64,000 bases of DNA from NCBI GenBank assembly GCA_002869925.2, contig NEWT02000037.1, forward strand, positions 179,231-243,230, written 5' to 3'. The notes below the pieces were generated by a model. That model did no database searches, was not told the origin of the DNA, and saw only the letters and a list, made by a program, of their open reading frames with translations. The DNA is from Nitrospira sp. CG24A. Lineage in GTDB: Bacteria > Nitrospirota > Nitrospiria > Nitrospirales > Nitrospiraceae. The translations under genes and the position numbers were made by a program. Shown piece by piece: positions 25,517-35,614 of this stretch (position 1 is its first letter; the number at the start of each line of letters is the position of its first letter).

Positions 25517-26038
25517 ATGCCAAAGGCCATACTTATCGCCGCCATGACAGTGTTTTCCGCAGTGAGTTTACTCATGACTCAATTTGCAATTGCCGATCCT
25601 GCGGCTCCTCCTGAAGCTGGACCGACGGGTCCGACTGATAACATTACAGGCGGAAAGCCTATGAAGGGTGAGACAACCAAGACCCTCAAGGGTCGAGTCT
25701 GGTCACAATGGGCCGACAATCCTGATGGAGAGCTACTGTTTGGTATCCAATATTGGAACAGTGGTGAGCAGGCGTCTGGAACCCCGAATGGCCGCTCATC
25801 GTCTGATCTTGATGTGAAGCCGCCTGATCCATTGCTTACTTGTTGCGGATGGGGCTTTGTGGGTGGTACCGATAAGAATAATCCGTACTCGGGTTGGTAC
25901 CATGCTGCCACAACTGTTCGGTTGGCGGTGAAGGACAAGGCCCTGATGGATCAGATCATTAAGGCCTCTCAGGAACTTGTCGCCATGGAAGTGAGCCTGG
26001 ATGGTCGGACGATCACCGGCTTTAAGGTTATCAAGTAA
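25517..26038 (+). CDS. Exported protein of unknown function 1
   Basis: 173 aa from ATG 25517 with GAAGGAGGG upstream. The signal peptide is MPKAILIAAMTVFSAVSLLMTQFAIA, with cleavage expected after AIA. The mature start is rich in Pro, Gly and Thr. Then comes a domain of about 115 aa beginning TKTLKGRVWSQWADNPDGELLFGIQYWNSG. It contains adjacent cysteines (LTCCGWGF) and ends KVIK. No known domain recognised. It shares a gene pair and the theme 'GRV..' with the next exported protein. Confidence 0.75.
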   Translation: MPKAILIAAMTVFSAVSLLMTQFAIADPAAPPEAGPTGPTDNITGGKPMKGETTKTLKGRVWSQWADNPDGELLFGIQYWNSGEQASGTPNGRSSSDLDVKPPDPLLTCCGWGFVGGTDKNNPYSGWYHAATTVRLAVKDKALMDQIIKASQELVAMEVSLDGRTITGFKVIK

Positions 26039-26090
26039 TCGACCTTGACAAGATTTTATTCTTTCATGCTCTGTTAAGGGGGATGCGATT

Positions 26091-26759
26091 ATGAAGTTTC
26101 ATGCAAAAGGGTTAGCCATCATGGCGGCTGTAGGGCTCGTGGTTTCAACCGCCTCTTCCGCGCTGGCGATCGAATCATTCCAAGAGCGGTTTGAGTGGGG
26201 AGATATGAGCAAGCCCACCACCATACAGGGTCGGGTGATCGTGCTCGATCCCTACGATGAAGCGGTCTGGATCAACGTCTCTGTGTTCGGCGGAGTTGCC
26301 GAGAGCGGTCTCTTCTGGCAGAAAATTCACCCAGGCAAAAATCTCAAGTTCTATGCAGACAAGGGCGCGTGGGAAGAACTGAAGAAGATGGGCCGTCCTC
26401 ATGCGGGACCGGCTGCGGCAAAGGAAGTACCACCTGGCAGCACGACCGACTTGATCGAGTTTGTGGCGACAGAACCAGAACAGAATCATCGTGTCATTTC
26501 CTCAGTCAAGAAGATTCAGGAAGTAGCCGGTTCCATGGGGAAGCCGTTGAGCATTTCCGGTCTGCGATTGAAAGAGTGCGCGGGGAAGAGCGAAGTCGAG
26601 GCTGGTTGCGCAGCAGCGAAGCAAGGCCTCAATACCTCACCGAAGTCTCCTAATGGGGCCGCTCTTCCCATGCAGTACGATGTGTTGCTCCCAGGTGGAG
26701 AGCCCATCGCTGGCTTGATTCCCTGGACCGCGAAGTACAACCTTGGGTCCGGTCATTGA
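26091..26759 (+). CDS. Exported protein of unknown function 2
   Basis: 222 aa. The signal peptide is KGLAIMAAVGLVVSTASSALA. The mature part opens IESFQERFEWGDMSKPTTIQGRVIVLDPYDEAVWINVSVFGG, suggesting a small beta domain that modifies or binds something. Two cysteines (KECAGK, AGCAAA) may pair. It is 53 bp behind the first exported gene with its own AGGGGGAT box, followed by a terminator. Function unknown. Confidence 0.75.
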   Translation: MKFHAKGLAIMAAVGLVVSTASSALAIESFQERFEWGDMSKPTTIQGRVIVLDPYDEAVWINVSVFGGVAESGLFWQKIHPGKNLKFYADKGAWEELKKMGRPHAGPAAAKEVPPGSTTDLIEFVATEPEQNHRVISSVKKIQEVAGSMGKPLSISGLRLKECAGKSEVEAGCAAAKQGLNTSPKSPNGAALPMQYDVLLPGGEPIAGLIPWTAKYNLGSGH

Positions 26760-26780
26760 CCTGAGCTAGACGCTAACTTC

Positions 26781-26820
26781 AAAGGCGGTATCTCCGAAAG
26801 GGGATGCCGCTTTTGTTTTG
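26781..26820 (+). terminator. Rho-independent terminator after the exported-protein pair
   Basis: A stem GCGGTATCTCC with GGGGATGCCGC (two G-U pairs), loop GAAA, then TTTTGTTTT. It lies between convergent genes, so it may also slow transcription from mutS. Confidence 0.8.
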
Positions 26821-26824
26821 AGGG

Positions 26825-29476
26825 TTACTTGTCGGAGTCAGCGACCCTGCGCTGCAGATCGGCTAGCCGGTTGAGCGCATCCAGCGGAGTCATTGAAAAA
26901 AGATCGAACTGTCTGACCTCATCCACAATCGGGTGTGGATGGGGAAGGGAAGCTTGGGTTGGTGTGTGCTCTGAGGGCAGAGCAGGAGTCTGAGTCGTCG
27001 AATCGGTTTGTTCCAGCTGCGCGAGTACCTCCTGGGCTCTCTCGATCACGGAGGCCGGTAATCCCGCCAGTTTGGCAACATGAATACCGTAACTGCGGTC
27101 TGCGCCACCCGCCACAATTTTACGCAGGAAAACTACCTCTCCATCCCGTTCCTGGACCGCCACGCAATAGTTTTTGATCCCTTCCCGTAACCCTTCCAGT
27201 TGCGTCATTTCGTGATAATGAGTCGCAAATAGCGTCCTGGCTCCCAAGTGCCGGCGGTCTTGTATGTGCTCTGCGATAGCCCAGGCGATACTCAGTCCGT
27301 CGTAGGTGCTGGTGCCTCGCCCAATCTCATCCAAGAGAATCAAGCTGCGGGCGGTTGCGCTGTTCAAGATGTGGGCCGACTCGATCATCTCGACCATGAA
27401 GGTACTCTGTCCGGCAGCCAAGTTGTCCGAGGCTCCCACGCGCGTAAAAATCCGATCGACCAGTCCAATGCGGGCTTCGGCTGCCGGTACGAAGCTCCCG
27501 ATCTGTGCCAATAGCACGATCAGAGCCACCTGACGGAGATAGGTGCTTTTCCCTGCCATATTGGGTCCGGTAAGAATCACAAGACGGTTGTGTTCACAGT
27601 CGAGAGTGATGTCGTTGGGAACGAAGGTCAGATCACTATGAAGTTGCTCGACGACTGGGTGCCGACCTTCCCGAACAAGGATTGTGCTGCTTTCATCGAC
27701 GAGGGGTTTGACATAGCGCTGTAACGCGGCGGTCTCCGCTAGACAAGCGAGGACATCGAGTAATGCGACAGCCTGGGCCATCGTGTGAAGGCGAGGCACC
27801 TCGATTGCTACGCGTTCGCGCAATTGTTCAAACAGCTCTTGTTCGAGCGCCAGCAGTTTTATTTCAGCGCCCGTGACACGCTCCTCCAACTCTTTGAGTT
27901 CCGGTGTCATGAATCGCTCGGCATTGACTAACGTCTGTTTGCGAATGTAGTCGGGCGGGATGCGTGACAGGTGTGTCTTCGTAATCTCGATGTAGTAGCC
28001 GAATACTTGATTGTAGCGAATCTTCAAGGAGTCGATCCCCGTTCGCTGTCGTTCTTTGGCTTCCAATGAGGCGATCCAGTTCTTGCCCTCCGTGCTTGCC
28101 TTGCGCAGTTCATCGACCCCGGCATGGTACCCCTCACGAATGACGCCACCGTCTCGGAGCGCCATCGGCGCATCCTGTTTGACGGCCTGCGCAATCGCAT
28201 CATGCACATCCTGGCAATCGTCCCACGACTCTCGAACATCAGCCAACAATGAAGCAACGAACGATTGGAGGTGGGATCGTAACTCCGGCAAGGCGTTCAC
28301 GGACTGTTTCAACGCAAGTAGTTCGCGCGGCCCTGCGATGCCGAGCGTGACGCGGCTTCCCAGACGGGCCATATCTTGCACAGTGCGGAGTGAGGATCGG
28401 AGAGATACGCGTTGTTGAAAGAGATCTTTCAACTCGCTGACGGCATCGAGGCGAGCGTGAATGGCGTCACAATGAAGGAGCGGTCTGACGAGCCATTGGC
28501 GTAACAAGCGACTGCCCATCGCTGTGGTCGTACGGTCCAGTACCGACAACACTGTGGGTTGATCCTGGCCTGATCGGTGCTCACCGGCTTCCAACGGCCG
28601 CACAAGTTCGAGGTTGCGAATGGTGGCGCTATCCAGATGCATGGCATCGCCGTTCCAGCGAACGTGTATACGGCGAAGATGTGCGAGAGAAGCGGTTGGC
28701 TGAGTTTCTCGAACATATTGTAAGACTGCTCCGGCGGCTCCGATCCCTGCGCTCAGGCCGCGGCAGCCGAATCCATCGAGCGAATGCACCGTAAACTGTG
28801 CTTGAAGCAATCGCTCAGCATCATTGGAGTTGAAGGAGGTCGAGGGTTGGGCGCAGAGCCGTGGCCCACGCAGGCGAGTCAGGCACGATGCAGTATTCGC
28901 AGGAGAATCGGGGTAGAGTATCTCCCGTGGTTCCAACCGGGCCAGTTCATCCATCAGCTGAATCTCCGCCTGTGCCCCTTGGAACTCTGTGACCCAAAAC
29001 TCTCCGGTGGAGACGTCCAAACAGGCCAGACCAATGACGGATTGCCTCTTGGCAGATGAAACCGTCTCGTCGGAAAAGGCGACCGCTGCCAGGAAATGCG
29101 ATTCCCCAGGAGAGAGGAACTCCGTATCGATCAGCGTTCCCGGTGTGTATACACGAACGACTTCTCGGCGCACGAGGCCCTTCGCGAGTTTCGGGTCCTC
29201 TACCTGTTCGCAGAGGGCGACAGTTCGTCCGGCTTTGAGAAGTTTGGCGATGTAGCCTTGCGCGGCATGGTAGGGGACGCCACAGAGTGGAACTGGGTTG
29301 GCGCTGGATTTGTCTCGAGAGGTGAGGGCAATGGAAAGAAGTGGGGAAGCAATCTCCGCATCTTCGTAAAACATTTCGTAGAAGTCACCGACGCGGAACA
29401 ACAGAATAGCATCGGGATAGCCGCGCTTAATCTCGCGGTGTTGCCGCATCAAGGGGGAGGCATCTGCATCACTCAT
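26825..29476 (-). CDS. mutS: DNA mismatch repair protein MutS
   Basis: 883 aa. It recognises mismatches and recruits MutL. It has an N-terminal mismatch-binding domain (GDFYEMFYEDAE includes the F-x-E wedge), connector, lever and clamp regions, then the ATPase with Walker A GPNMAGKSTYLRQ near residue 634 and the following LDEIGRGTSTYDGLSIAWA. The C-terminal dimerisation segment is EVRQFDLFSMTPLDALNRL. It overlaps the upstream LapA-like gene by 8 bp. Confidence 0.97.
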   Translation of the reverse strand: MSDADASPLMRQHREIKRGYPDAILLFRVGDFYEMFYEDAEIASPLLSIALTSRDKSSANPVPLCGVPYHAAQGYIAKLLKAGRTVALCEQVEDPKLAKGLVRREVVRVYTPGTLIDTEFLSPGESHFLAAVAFSDETVSSAKRQSVIGLACLDVSTGEFWVTEFQGAQAEIQLMDELARLEPREILYPDSPANTASCLTRLRGPRLCAQPSTSFNSNDAERLLQAQFTVHSLDGFGCRGLSAGIGAAGAVLQYVRETQPTASLAHLRRIHVRWNGDAMHLDSATIRNLELVRPLEAGEHRSGQDQPTVLSVLDRTTTAMGSRLLRQWLVRPLLHCDAIHARLDAVSELKDLFQQRVSLRSSLRTVQDMARLGSRVTLGIAGPRELLALKQSVNALPELRSHLQSFVASLLADVRESWDDCQDVHDAIAQAVKQDAPMALRDGGVIREGYHAGVDELRKASTEGKNWIASLEAKERQRTGIDSLKIRYNQVFGYYIEITKTHLSRIPPDYIRKQTLVNAERFMTPELKELEERVTGAEIKLLALEQELFEQLRERVAIEVPRLHTMAQAVALLDVLACLAETAALQRYVKPLVDESSTILVREGRHPVVEQLHSDLTFVPNDITLDCEHNRLVILTGPNMAGKSTYLRQVALIVLLAQIGSFVPAAEARIGLVDRIFTRVGASDNLAAGQSTFMVEMIESAHILNSATARSLILLDEIGRGTSTYDGLSIAWAIAEHIQDRRHLGARTLFATHYHEMTQLEGLREGIKNYCVAVQERDGEVVFLRKIVAGGADRSYGIHVAKLAGLPASVIERAQEVLAQLEQTDSTTQTPALPSEHTPTQASLPHPHPIVDEVRQFDLFSMTPLDALNRLADLQRRVADSDK

Positions 29477-29813
29477 CGTGTCGGTCTCGATGTGCTTCGC
29501 CGGTAAGAGGGGGGGATGTACGACCGGTGGCGGTATCGAGAGAAAGGCGTAATCGTTCTAAGTCTCCTTCGGCTTCTTGCAGAGCTTTGGTTTTTCGGCG
29601 GAGTTCGAGGCGGTTCTTTACCCACGGAGGAAAGAGAAGAATTCCGGAGACCAGAAGCCCCACCGCGAATCCAGCCAAGATGGGTTTATAGATCGGCGTC
29701 GACGCTTCGAAGAGCCCAAAGAAATATCGGAGGGTGACTTCCTGTTCCTGGTTCTGAAGGAAAAAAGCCAGTGAGAGAAGCAGCAGCACTCCGACGAAGA
29801 TCAGTCTAATCAT
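29469..29813 (-). CDS. LapA-domain (DUF1049) membrane protein
   Basis: 114 aa. Two transmembrane helices (LIFVGVLLLLSLAFFLQN; PILAGFAVGLLVSGILLF) enclose the typical NQEQEVTLRYFFG segment. A charged C-terminal coiled coil (LELRRKTKALQEAEGDLERLRL) faces the cytoplasm. The family is linked to lipopolysaccharide assembly and trafficking; a direct role here is unproven. Its start overlaps the TsaE stop by 4 bp and its stop overlaps mutS, giving one coupled operon. Confidence 0.85.
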   Translation of the reverse strand: MIRLIFVGVLLLLSLAFFLQNQEQEVTLRYFFGLFEASTPIYKPILAGFAVGLLVSGILLFPPWVKNRLELRRKTKALQEAEGDLERLRLSLDTATGRTSPPLTGEAHRDRHDE

Positions 29814-30436
29814 GGCCTTGAGGTTTCCTTTTCGCTCAAGGCCCCGGGTGATGACCCTCGCTGTCCCCCACCGGTCTTTCTGTACTGCATACGTGTGAGC
29901 GCGATGATTTCGTTGGACGTCGGTCCCGTCGCGCGCAACTGAATCGTTCGGCTTCGCATGGCACGATGATTTAGTGTGATCTCAATCCGGTCCTGTGGCA
30001 GTGCGGCAAGGCCCTTATCGGCCCATTCTATGATCGCCACAGTCTGCCCTGAAAAATACTCGATCAATCCTGTTGATTCAAGATCATGGGGTGAGCGAAT
30101 GCGGTATAAATCCATGTGAGCAAGTGGGAGGCGTCCTTGGTCATATTCGTGGATCACGACGAACGTCGGGCTGGTCACTGTCGCTGGCGATGCACCTAGA
30201 CCCTGCGCGATTCCACGAACGAGCGTAGTTTTGCCCGCTCCGAGCGGTCCAAAGAGCGCAATGCTTTCTCCCCCGCGAAGCACGCGACCGATCGCTTGGC
30301 CGAGTCGATCAGTATGCTGGCGCGATATCGACACGAGTCGCCATGGCAGGCTCGACGTGGCGTGACGGCGCGCGGTCGCAAGGTTAGCCTTGGCTGGCCT
30401 GGTGAGGTCAGGTCGTTTTCGTCTGTTGGAGCGCAT
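29810..30436 (-). CDS. tsaE: tRNA threonylcarbamoyladenosine biosynthesis ATPase TsaE
   Basis: About 208 aa if started at the ATG at 30436, which overlaps the end of the nnr gene; the frame is open to 30466, so the start is uncertain. The Walker A motif is [20 protein letters not shown], followed by [27 protein letters not shown] and IIEWADKG, all diagnostic. It supports TsaB/TsaD in making t6A37. The C-terminal 40 residues are longer than usual and low in conservation. Confidence 0.9.
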   Translation of the reverse strand: MRSNRRKRPDLTRPAKANLATARRHATSSLPWRLVSISRQHTDRLGQAIGRVLRGGESIALFGPLGAGKTTLVRGIAQGLGASPATVTSPTFVVIHEYDQGRLPLAHMDLYRIRSPHDLESTGLIEYFSGQTVAIIEWADKGLAALPQDRIEITLNHRAMRSRTIQLRATGPTSNEIIALTRMQYRKTGGGQRGSSPGALSEKETSRP

Positions 30437-31961
30437 AAGGAATCTGAGCGATGAGGTCGCCAGCAAGCATTCCTGGTTGCCCGAGGTGTCGCGAAGCTAA
30501 GTCGCCGGCCAATCCATGAACATAGGTTGCGGCACAGGCAGCTTCCCATGCTGGAACCCGCTGTGCCAGTAGGCCGACAATCATGCCGGTCAACACATCA
30601 CCGGTTCCTGCCGTGGCCATGCCGGGATTGCCGGTTGGGCAAATAGCGACAAGCCCGTCGGGGCGGGCGATCACGGTTCGTGCGCCTTTGAGGACGACGA
30701 ACACGCCGCGTTCCCGGGCAAACCGTCTGGCTGTGCCGATTCGGTCTGCGTTGACGCTCTGCGTCGTGGCGTCGACCTCGAGCCTGGCCATCTCGCCGGG
30801 GTGTGGGGTGAGAATGGGCGGGGTGGTACATTCGGTCAGTAATGAGGCCCGCCCTGCTAAGGCGTTGAGCGCATCGGCATCGAGAACCGATGGGCGATCC
30901 AGATGTTTCAACAGCGACTGCACGAGCTCAACGGTTTCCGGGTGGGTTGAGAGCCCTGGACCAACGGCGATCGCTGTGCGTGCCTGGATAAATGCAATGA
31001 CACGATCGAGCCCAGAGCGGGCCAGTGTCCGTGCTTTCGTTTCCGGGAGCGGAATGGTCATCGCTTCCAGTAACTTGGCTTCCAGAACATCGTTGACGCT
31101 GTTGGGCGTGGCGACAGTCACCAGGCCGGCTCCAATGCGGAGGGCCGCTCGGGCCGCCAACGCTGCCGCGCCTGTTTTTCCGACGGATCCTGCAATAATC
31201 CCTGCATGGCCAAACGTTCCCTTATGGGAGGAGGGTGCGCGCTTCGGTAGAGACTGACACACGTTGTCGTGTGTCAAGAGCAAGGTCCGGCTCTCGATGG
31301 CATCCACATAGGTAGGTGGAATGCCGATATCTGCGACCAGGACGGCACCGGCGTGGTCGATCCCCGCATCGACATAGAGGCCAAGTTTCGGGAGGCCACA
31401 AGTGATGGTTAATGTGGCATGGATTGCCTGTCCAAGAACGGCGCCGGTATCGGCATGGAGACCGGACGGAATATCGACGGCGACAATCGGTTTTCCGGCA
31501 TTGTTGATGAGGTCAATGGCCTCACGATAGGCTCCGGTTACGACGGAGGACAATCCTGTCCCCAGGAGGGCGTCGATAAGGATGTCGCTGGAGGCGAGGA
31601 GAGGTTGTAATTGGTCAGCAGATCGGAATCGAACGATCACGGTTCGCCCTATGCTCCGAACGAGCCGTCGATACATCGTTGCGGCATCGCGACCCAAGTC
31701 GGTGATAGGAGTGAGGAGGACGACATGGATTCGTGCGCGTCGGCGATGCAGCAGCCGGGCCACAACCAATCCGTCTCCTCCGTTGTTTCCTTTTCCGCAG
31801 AGAATGGTAATAGTCTTGCCTCGTACCGGTCCACAGTACTCCTCCAGATGTCTGACAATGCCTTCGCCGGCGCGTTCCATCAAGACGGTGCTGGGGACAT
31901 GCGCTTCGGTGATCGTGCGGCGATCGAGCGACTGCATCTCGGTTCCTGTCACGATCTTCAT
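30408..31961 (-). CDS. nnr: Bifunctional NAD(P)H-hydrate epimerase / ADP-dependent dehydratase
   Basis: 517 aa from ATG 31961 (MKIVTGTEMQSLD); the open frame extends upstream without support. It repairs damaged NAD(P)H hydrates. The N-terminal epimerase half has CGKGNNGGDGLVVARLL and DALLGTGL. The C-terminal kinase-like dehydratase half has KGTFGHAGIIAGS, PHPGEMARL and TAGTGDVLTGMIVGLLAQ. The fused arrangement is the common bacterial one. It overlaps tsaE by about 29 bp. Confidence 0.94.
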   Translation of the reverse strand: MKIVTGTEMQSLDRRTITEAHVPSTVLMERAGEGIVRHLEEYCGPVRGKTITILCGKGNNGGDGLVVARLLHRRRARIHVVLLTPITDLGRDAATMYRRLVRSIGRTVIVRFRSADQLQPLLASSDILIDALLGTGLSSVVTGAYREAIDLINNAGKPIVAVDIPSGLHADTGAVLGQAIHATLTITCGLPKLGLYVDAGIDHAGAVLVADIGIPPTYVDAIESRTLLLTHDNVCQSLPKRAPSSHKGTFGHAGIIAGSVGKTGAAALAARAALRIGAGLVTVATPNSVNDVLEAKLLEAMTIPLPETKARTLARSGLDRVIAFIQARTAIAVGPGLSTHPETVELVQSLLKHLDRPSVLDADALNALAGRASLLTECTTPPILTPHPGEMARLEVDATTQSVNADRIGTARRFARERGVFVVLKGARTVIARPDGLVAICPTGNPGMATAGTGDVLTGMIVGLLAQRVPAWEAACAATYVHGLAGDLASRHLGQPGMLAGDLIAQIPYALQQTKTT

Positions 31962-32109
31962 CGACGGCCTTGCGTGCATAATCGATATGGCATATGGAAT
32001 CGGGTGAGTGCGGAGTCGAGAGAGATGTGTTGCCGATGGTGTACTGTCATGACCAGTGTGAATCGCGTGGTCCACAGAGGAGCGCGGGGTATCGCACCGG
32101 CGAGAGGGT

Positions 32110-32823
32110 TCAACTCAGCAACGCTTTCATTTCTCTCACAGCTTGGTCGAGGCCTACGAGAACCGCTCGGGCAATAATGCTGTGGCCGATATTGTATTCG
32201 ACGATTTCAGGAATATGCGTGAGCCGCATCACGTTGCGGTAGTCCAAGCCGTGCCCGGCATTGACGCCCATGCCAAGTTTGTACGAGAGCTTAGCCGATT
32301 GTGTAATCGCCTCGACTTCAGCGTCGGCTTCTTTCGAGCGTTTGGCATTCGCGTAGCGGCCGGTATGGAGTTCGACGAAGTCGGCTGAGACTCTGTGCGC
32401 GGCTTTGACTTGGGCCAAATCCGGCTCGATGAAGAGACTCACAGGAATACCTGCGTCGTGAAGGAGGGTCACGATCTGCTGGATACGATCTTTGTGGGCG
32501 GCCACGTCCAGGCCGCCTTCAGTCGTCAGCTCCTGACGTTTCTCCGGGACGAGGGTCACCATATCCGGTTTGATGGTCAGAGCAATCTTGGCCATCGTTT
32601 CATCGGCGGCCATCTCCAGATCGAGCTTGGTGCGGATGAGTTCACGTAAGAGGCGAAGGTCGCGGTCTTGGATATGACGTCGATCTTCTCTCAGGTGGAC
32701 GACAATACCATCAGCCCCTGCTAGTTCTACGAGCACAGCGGCGGCCAGGGGGTCCGGGTCGGTTCCACCACGGGCTTGCCGTAATGTCGCCACATGGTCG
32801 ATGTTCACCCCAAGTCGTGGCAC
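32110..32823 (-). CDS. pdxJ: Pyridoxine 5'-phosphate synthase
   Basis: 237 aa. It condenses 1-deoxyxylulose 5-phosphate with 3-amino-1-hydroxyacetone phosphate, the last step of the DXP-dependent vitamin B6 pathway. Motifs are [69 protein letters not shown] and GHGLDYRNV. It is the likely first gene of the minus-strand operon pdxJ-nnr-tsaE-lapA-mutS, divergent from the amino-acid block with a 284 bp gap. Confidence 0.96.
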   Translation of the reverse strand: MPRLGVNIDHVATLRQARGGTDPDPLAAAVLVELAGADGIVVHLREDRRHIQDRDLRLLRELIRTKLDLEMAADETMAKIALTIKPDMVTLVPEKRQELTTEGGLDVAAHKDRIQQIVTLLHDAGIPVSLFIEPDLAQVKAAHRVSADFVELHTGRYANAKRSKEADAEVEAITQSAKLSYKLGMGVNAGHGLDYRNVMRLTHIPEIVEYNIGHSIIARAVLVGLDQAVREMKALLS

Positions 32824-33107
32824 GGACCCTCCGTTCTGCTATGTAGAGCGTGGGAAAACTGAGTTGAGTGATGAGCGCAAAAGGCGTTGCAGTTGTAACA
32901 GAAATCAACAGAGCGGGGCAAGGACCTGGAGGCAGAACTGGCTGGATATCGTCTCAGTCAATCAAAAGGGTCTAGATGCCGAACCCCACAGAATCACGGC
33001 ATAATTTGACTCGATATGCTCTTCGCCATTAGAATAGGCCCCTTCAAGCAGCCGGGGCGACTACTTGATGCTCCGGCGTATGTGGGTATGACCGACAGAG
33101 GACGTAC

Positions 33108-34304
33108 ATGGGATTAGGCGACGGATTTTATCGCATTAAACGACTACCGCCGTATGTATTTGCCCAGGTGCAGAGTCTCAAACTCGAGGCTCGCCAGCAG
33201 GGTGAAGACATTATCGATTTTGGAATGGGTAACCCGGACCAACCGACGCCGAGCCATATCGTCGAGAAGATGATCGAGGCGGCACGGAAGGGAAAAAATC
33301 ATCGGTACTCGGCCTCGCGTGGCATTACAAAACTGCGGCATGCGATCACCGGTTGGTACAAGCGGAATTACGGTGTCGATCTGGATCCTGAGACCGAGAC
33401 CATCGTCACAATCGGCTCGAAAGAAGGTTTAGCACATTTGGCGCTGGCCTTGATCGGACCCGGCGACGTCGTGCTGACGCCGACGCCGACCTATCCCATT
33501 CATATGTACAGTTTCATTATTGCGGGGGGGGAAGTCCGTGGGATTGAGTTACGACCGGACAGCGATTTCTTCGACGAGTTGCAGCGGGTCTATCGCCAGA
33601 CCTTTCCGAGGCCGAAGATCTTGGTCATCAATTTCCCACACAATCCCACCACGGCCGTAGTGGACCTCGAATTTTTCAAGAAGATCGTCACCTTTGCCAA
33701 AGAACATTCCGTGATCGTCATTCATGACCTGGCCTATGCCGACTTGGTCTTCGACGGATATAAGGCGCCGAGCTTCTTGCAGGTTCCTGGGGCCAAGGAT
33801 GTCGGCGTCGAGTTCTATACTCTCTCCAAGGCCTACAACATGCCCGGTTGGCGCGTGGGCTTTTGTTGCGGTAACCGCGAGGTGGTCGGGGCCTTGGCCA
33901 AGATTAAGAGTTATCTGGATTACGGTATTTTCCAACCTCTCCAGATTGCCAGCGTCATCGCCCTTAATGGACCTCAGGATTGTGTCAAGGAAACAGTCTT
34001 GCGATATCAGAAGCGTCGCGATGTGTTGGTGAGTGGACTGAATCGCATTGGGTGGCAGGTGGATAAGCCGGTCGCTACGATGTTCGTTTGGGCCAGGATT
34101 CCACTGCCCTACCGTTCTATGGGGTCGCTGGAATTTTCGAAACTCTTGCTGCGCGAAGCGAAAGTAGCGGTGTCTCCCGGGATCGGGTTCGGCGAAGGCG
34201 GGGATGAGTATGTGCGGTTCGGCCTTGTCGAAAACGAACATCGCACGCGACAAGCGGTGCGAGGCATCCGGAAAACCCTGAAGCTTGAGGGCTCGGAAAC
34301 ATGA
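33108..34304 (+). CDS. Class I/II aminotransferase (AlaC-like alanine/LL-DAP aminotransferase group)
   Basis: 398 aa. It is a fold-type I PLP enzyme with PLP lysine Lys241 in [16 protein letters not shown]. Other motifs are [31 protein letters not shown] and [11 protein letters not shown]. The group contains alanine transaminase AlaC and relatives of LL-diaminopimelate aminotransferase, so the exact substrate is uncertain. Its stop overlaps the hom start by 4 bp (ATGA), tying it to aspartate-family synthesis. Confidence 0.88.
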   Translation: MGLGDGFYRIKRLPPYVFAQVQSLKLEARQQGEDIIDFGMGNPDQPTPSHIVEKMIEAARKGKNHRYSASRGITKLRHAITGWYKRNYGVDLDPETETIVTIGSKEGLAHLALALIGPGDVVLTPTPTYPIHMYSFIIAGGEVRGIELRPDSDFFDELQRVYRQTFPRPKILVINFPHNPTTAVVDLEFFKKIVTFAKEHSVIVIHDLAYADLVFDGYKAPSFLQVPGAKDVGVEFYTLSKAYNMPGWRVGFCCGNREVVGALAKIKSYLDYGIFQPLQIASVIALNGPQDCVKETVLRYQKRRDVLVSGLNRIGWQVDKPVATMFVWARIPLPYRSMGSLEFSKLLLREAKVAVSPGIGFGEGGDEYVRFGLVENEHRTRQAVRGIRKTLKLEGSET

Positions 34305-35614
34305 TGTCGCGTGTGGGCGTCGGCATCATTGGGTTCGGAACGGTTGGGACGGGTGTCGCAAAGATTCTGTTGGAGAACGTCGCCTTGATCAGCCGCCGGG
34401 TCGGTGTGCCGATCGAGCTTGTTCGCATTGCCGACCTCGATACGACACGCGATCGAGGTGTTGCGCTGCCGCCCGGCCTGCTCACAACCGATGCAAAGCA
34501 GATTCTCGCCGATCCGTCGATCGACATCATCGTGGAATTGATCGGAGGCTGCGATGCAGCCAAACGCATCATTCTGGAATCCATCGCGGCGGGGAAGCAT
34601 GTTGTGACTGCCAATAAGGCCTTGCTCGCGTTACATGGAGAAGAAATATTTGCGGCGGCGTCCCGCGCGAATATCGACTTAGGTTTCGAAGCGAGCGTGG
34701 GCGGAGGGATTCCCGTCATCCAGGTGTTGAGGGAAGGGCTGGCGGCCAACACCATCCAATCTATTTATGGGATCATCAACGGAACGGCTAATTACATTCT
34801 CTCACGCATGACCCATGAAGGCCAGAGTTTTGAGACGGTACTCGATGAAGCGAAGCAGGCCGGGTATGCCGAAGCGGATCCGACCTTCGATGTAGCCGGT
34901 ATCGATTCCGCGCACAAGTTGGCCATTCTAGTGGCGCTGGCCTATGGGACACCGGTCAATGTCAAAGAGGTGTATACCGAGGGGATTACTCACATTACAC
35001 CGCTCGACATCGCGTTCGCCAAGGAGTTCGGCTATACCATCAAGCTGCTGGGTATTGCCAAGTTAGTCGGCGACGAAATCGAAGCCCGAGTGCATCCCAC
35101 GATGCTGCCATCCTCATCTCCAATCGCCCAAGTCGAGGGAGTCTACAACGCGATCCAACTCGTCGGCGATGCGGTGGGCGACGTGGTGCTCTATGGTCGT
35201 GGCGCGGGATCCATGCCAACCGGCAGTGCGGTGGTCGGCGATCTCATCGCGATTGCGCGCAACTTCCTGAAGGGAGCGGTCGGACGGGTGCCGCCCGTTT
35301 CATTCCAGCAAAACCAGCGTCGCCCGATTCGTATACGAACGATGGATGAAATCAGCTCGCTCTATTACCTCAGGTTTATGGTGTCGGACCGCCCAGGTGT
35401 CTTGTCGCACATTGCAGGGGAGTTGGGCCGGTGTGGGATCAGTATTTCGTCTGTTCTTCAACAAGGGCGACGTGAAGGACACACGGTTCCGATCGTGATC
35501 AAGACCCATACCGCTATGGAGCGTGATGTGCAAACGGCTTTGAGGGCGATCAATCGCATGGCCTTCATTTCCGAGCCCACCACGTTGATCAGGGTTGAGG
35601 GCAAGGACGAGTGA
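34301..35614 (+). CDS. hom: Homoserine dehydrogenase
   Basis: 437 aa. It reduces aspartate semialdehyde to homoserine. It has the NAD(P)-binding [45 protein letters not shown], the catalytic region [14 protein letters not shown] and [21 protein letters not shown]-terminal ACT domain ([24 protein letters not shown]) suggests threonine feedback control. It overlaps both neighbours by 4 bp. Confidence 0.96.
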   Translation: MMSRVGVGIIGFGTVGTGVAKILLENVALISRRVGVPIELVRIADLDTTRDRGVALPPGLLTTDAKQILADPSIDIIVELIGGCDAAKRIILESIAAGKHVVTANKALLALHGEEIFAAASRANIDLGFEASVGGGIPVIQVLREGLAANTIQSIYGIINGTANYILSRMTHEGQSFETVLDEAKQAGYAEADPTFDVAGIDSAHKLAILVALAYGTPVNVKEVYTEGITHITPLDIAFAKEFGYTIKLLGIAKLVGDEIEARVHPTMLPSSSPIAQVEGVYNAIQLVGDAVGDVVLYGRGAGSMPTGSAVVGDLIAIARNFLKGAVGRVPPVSFQQNQRRPIRIRTMDEISSLYYLRFMVSDRPGVLSHIAGELGRCGISISSVLQQGRREGHTVPIVIKTHTAMERDVQTALRAINRMAFISEPTTLIRVEGKDE

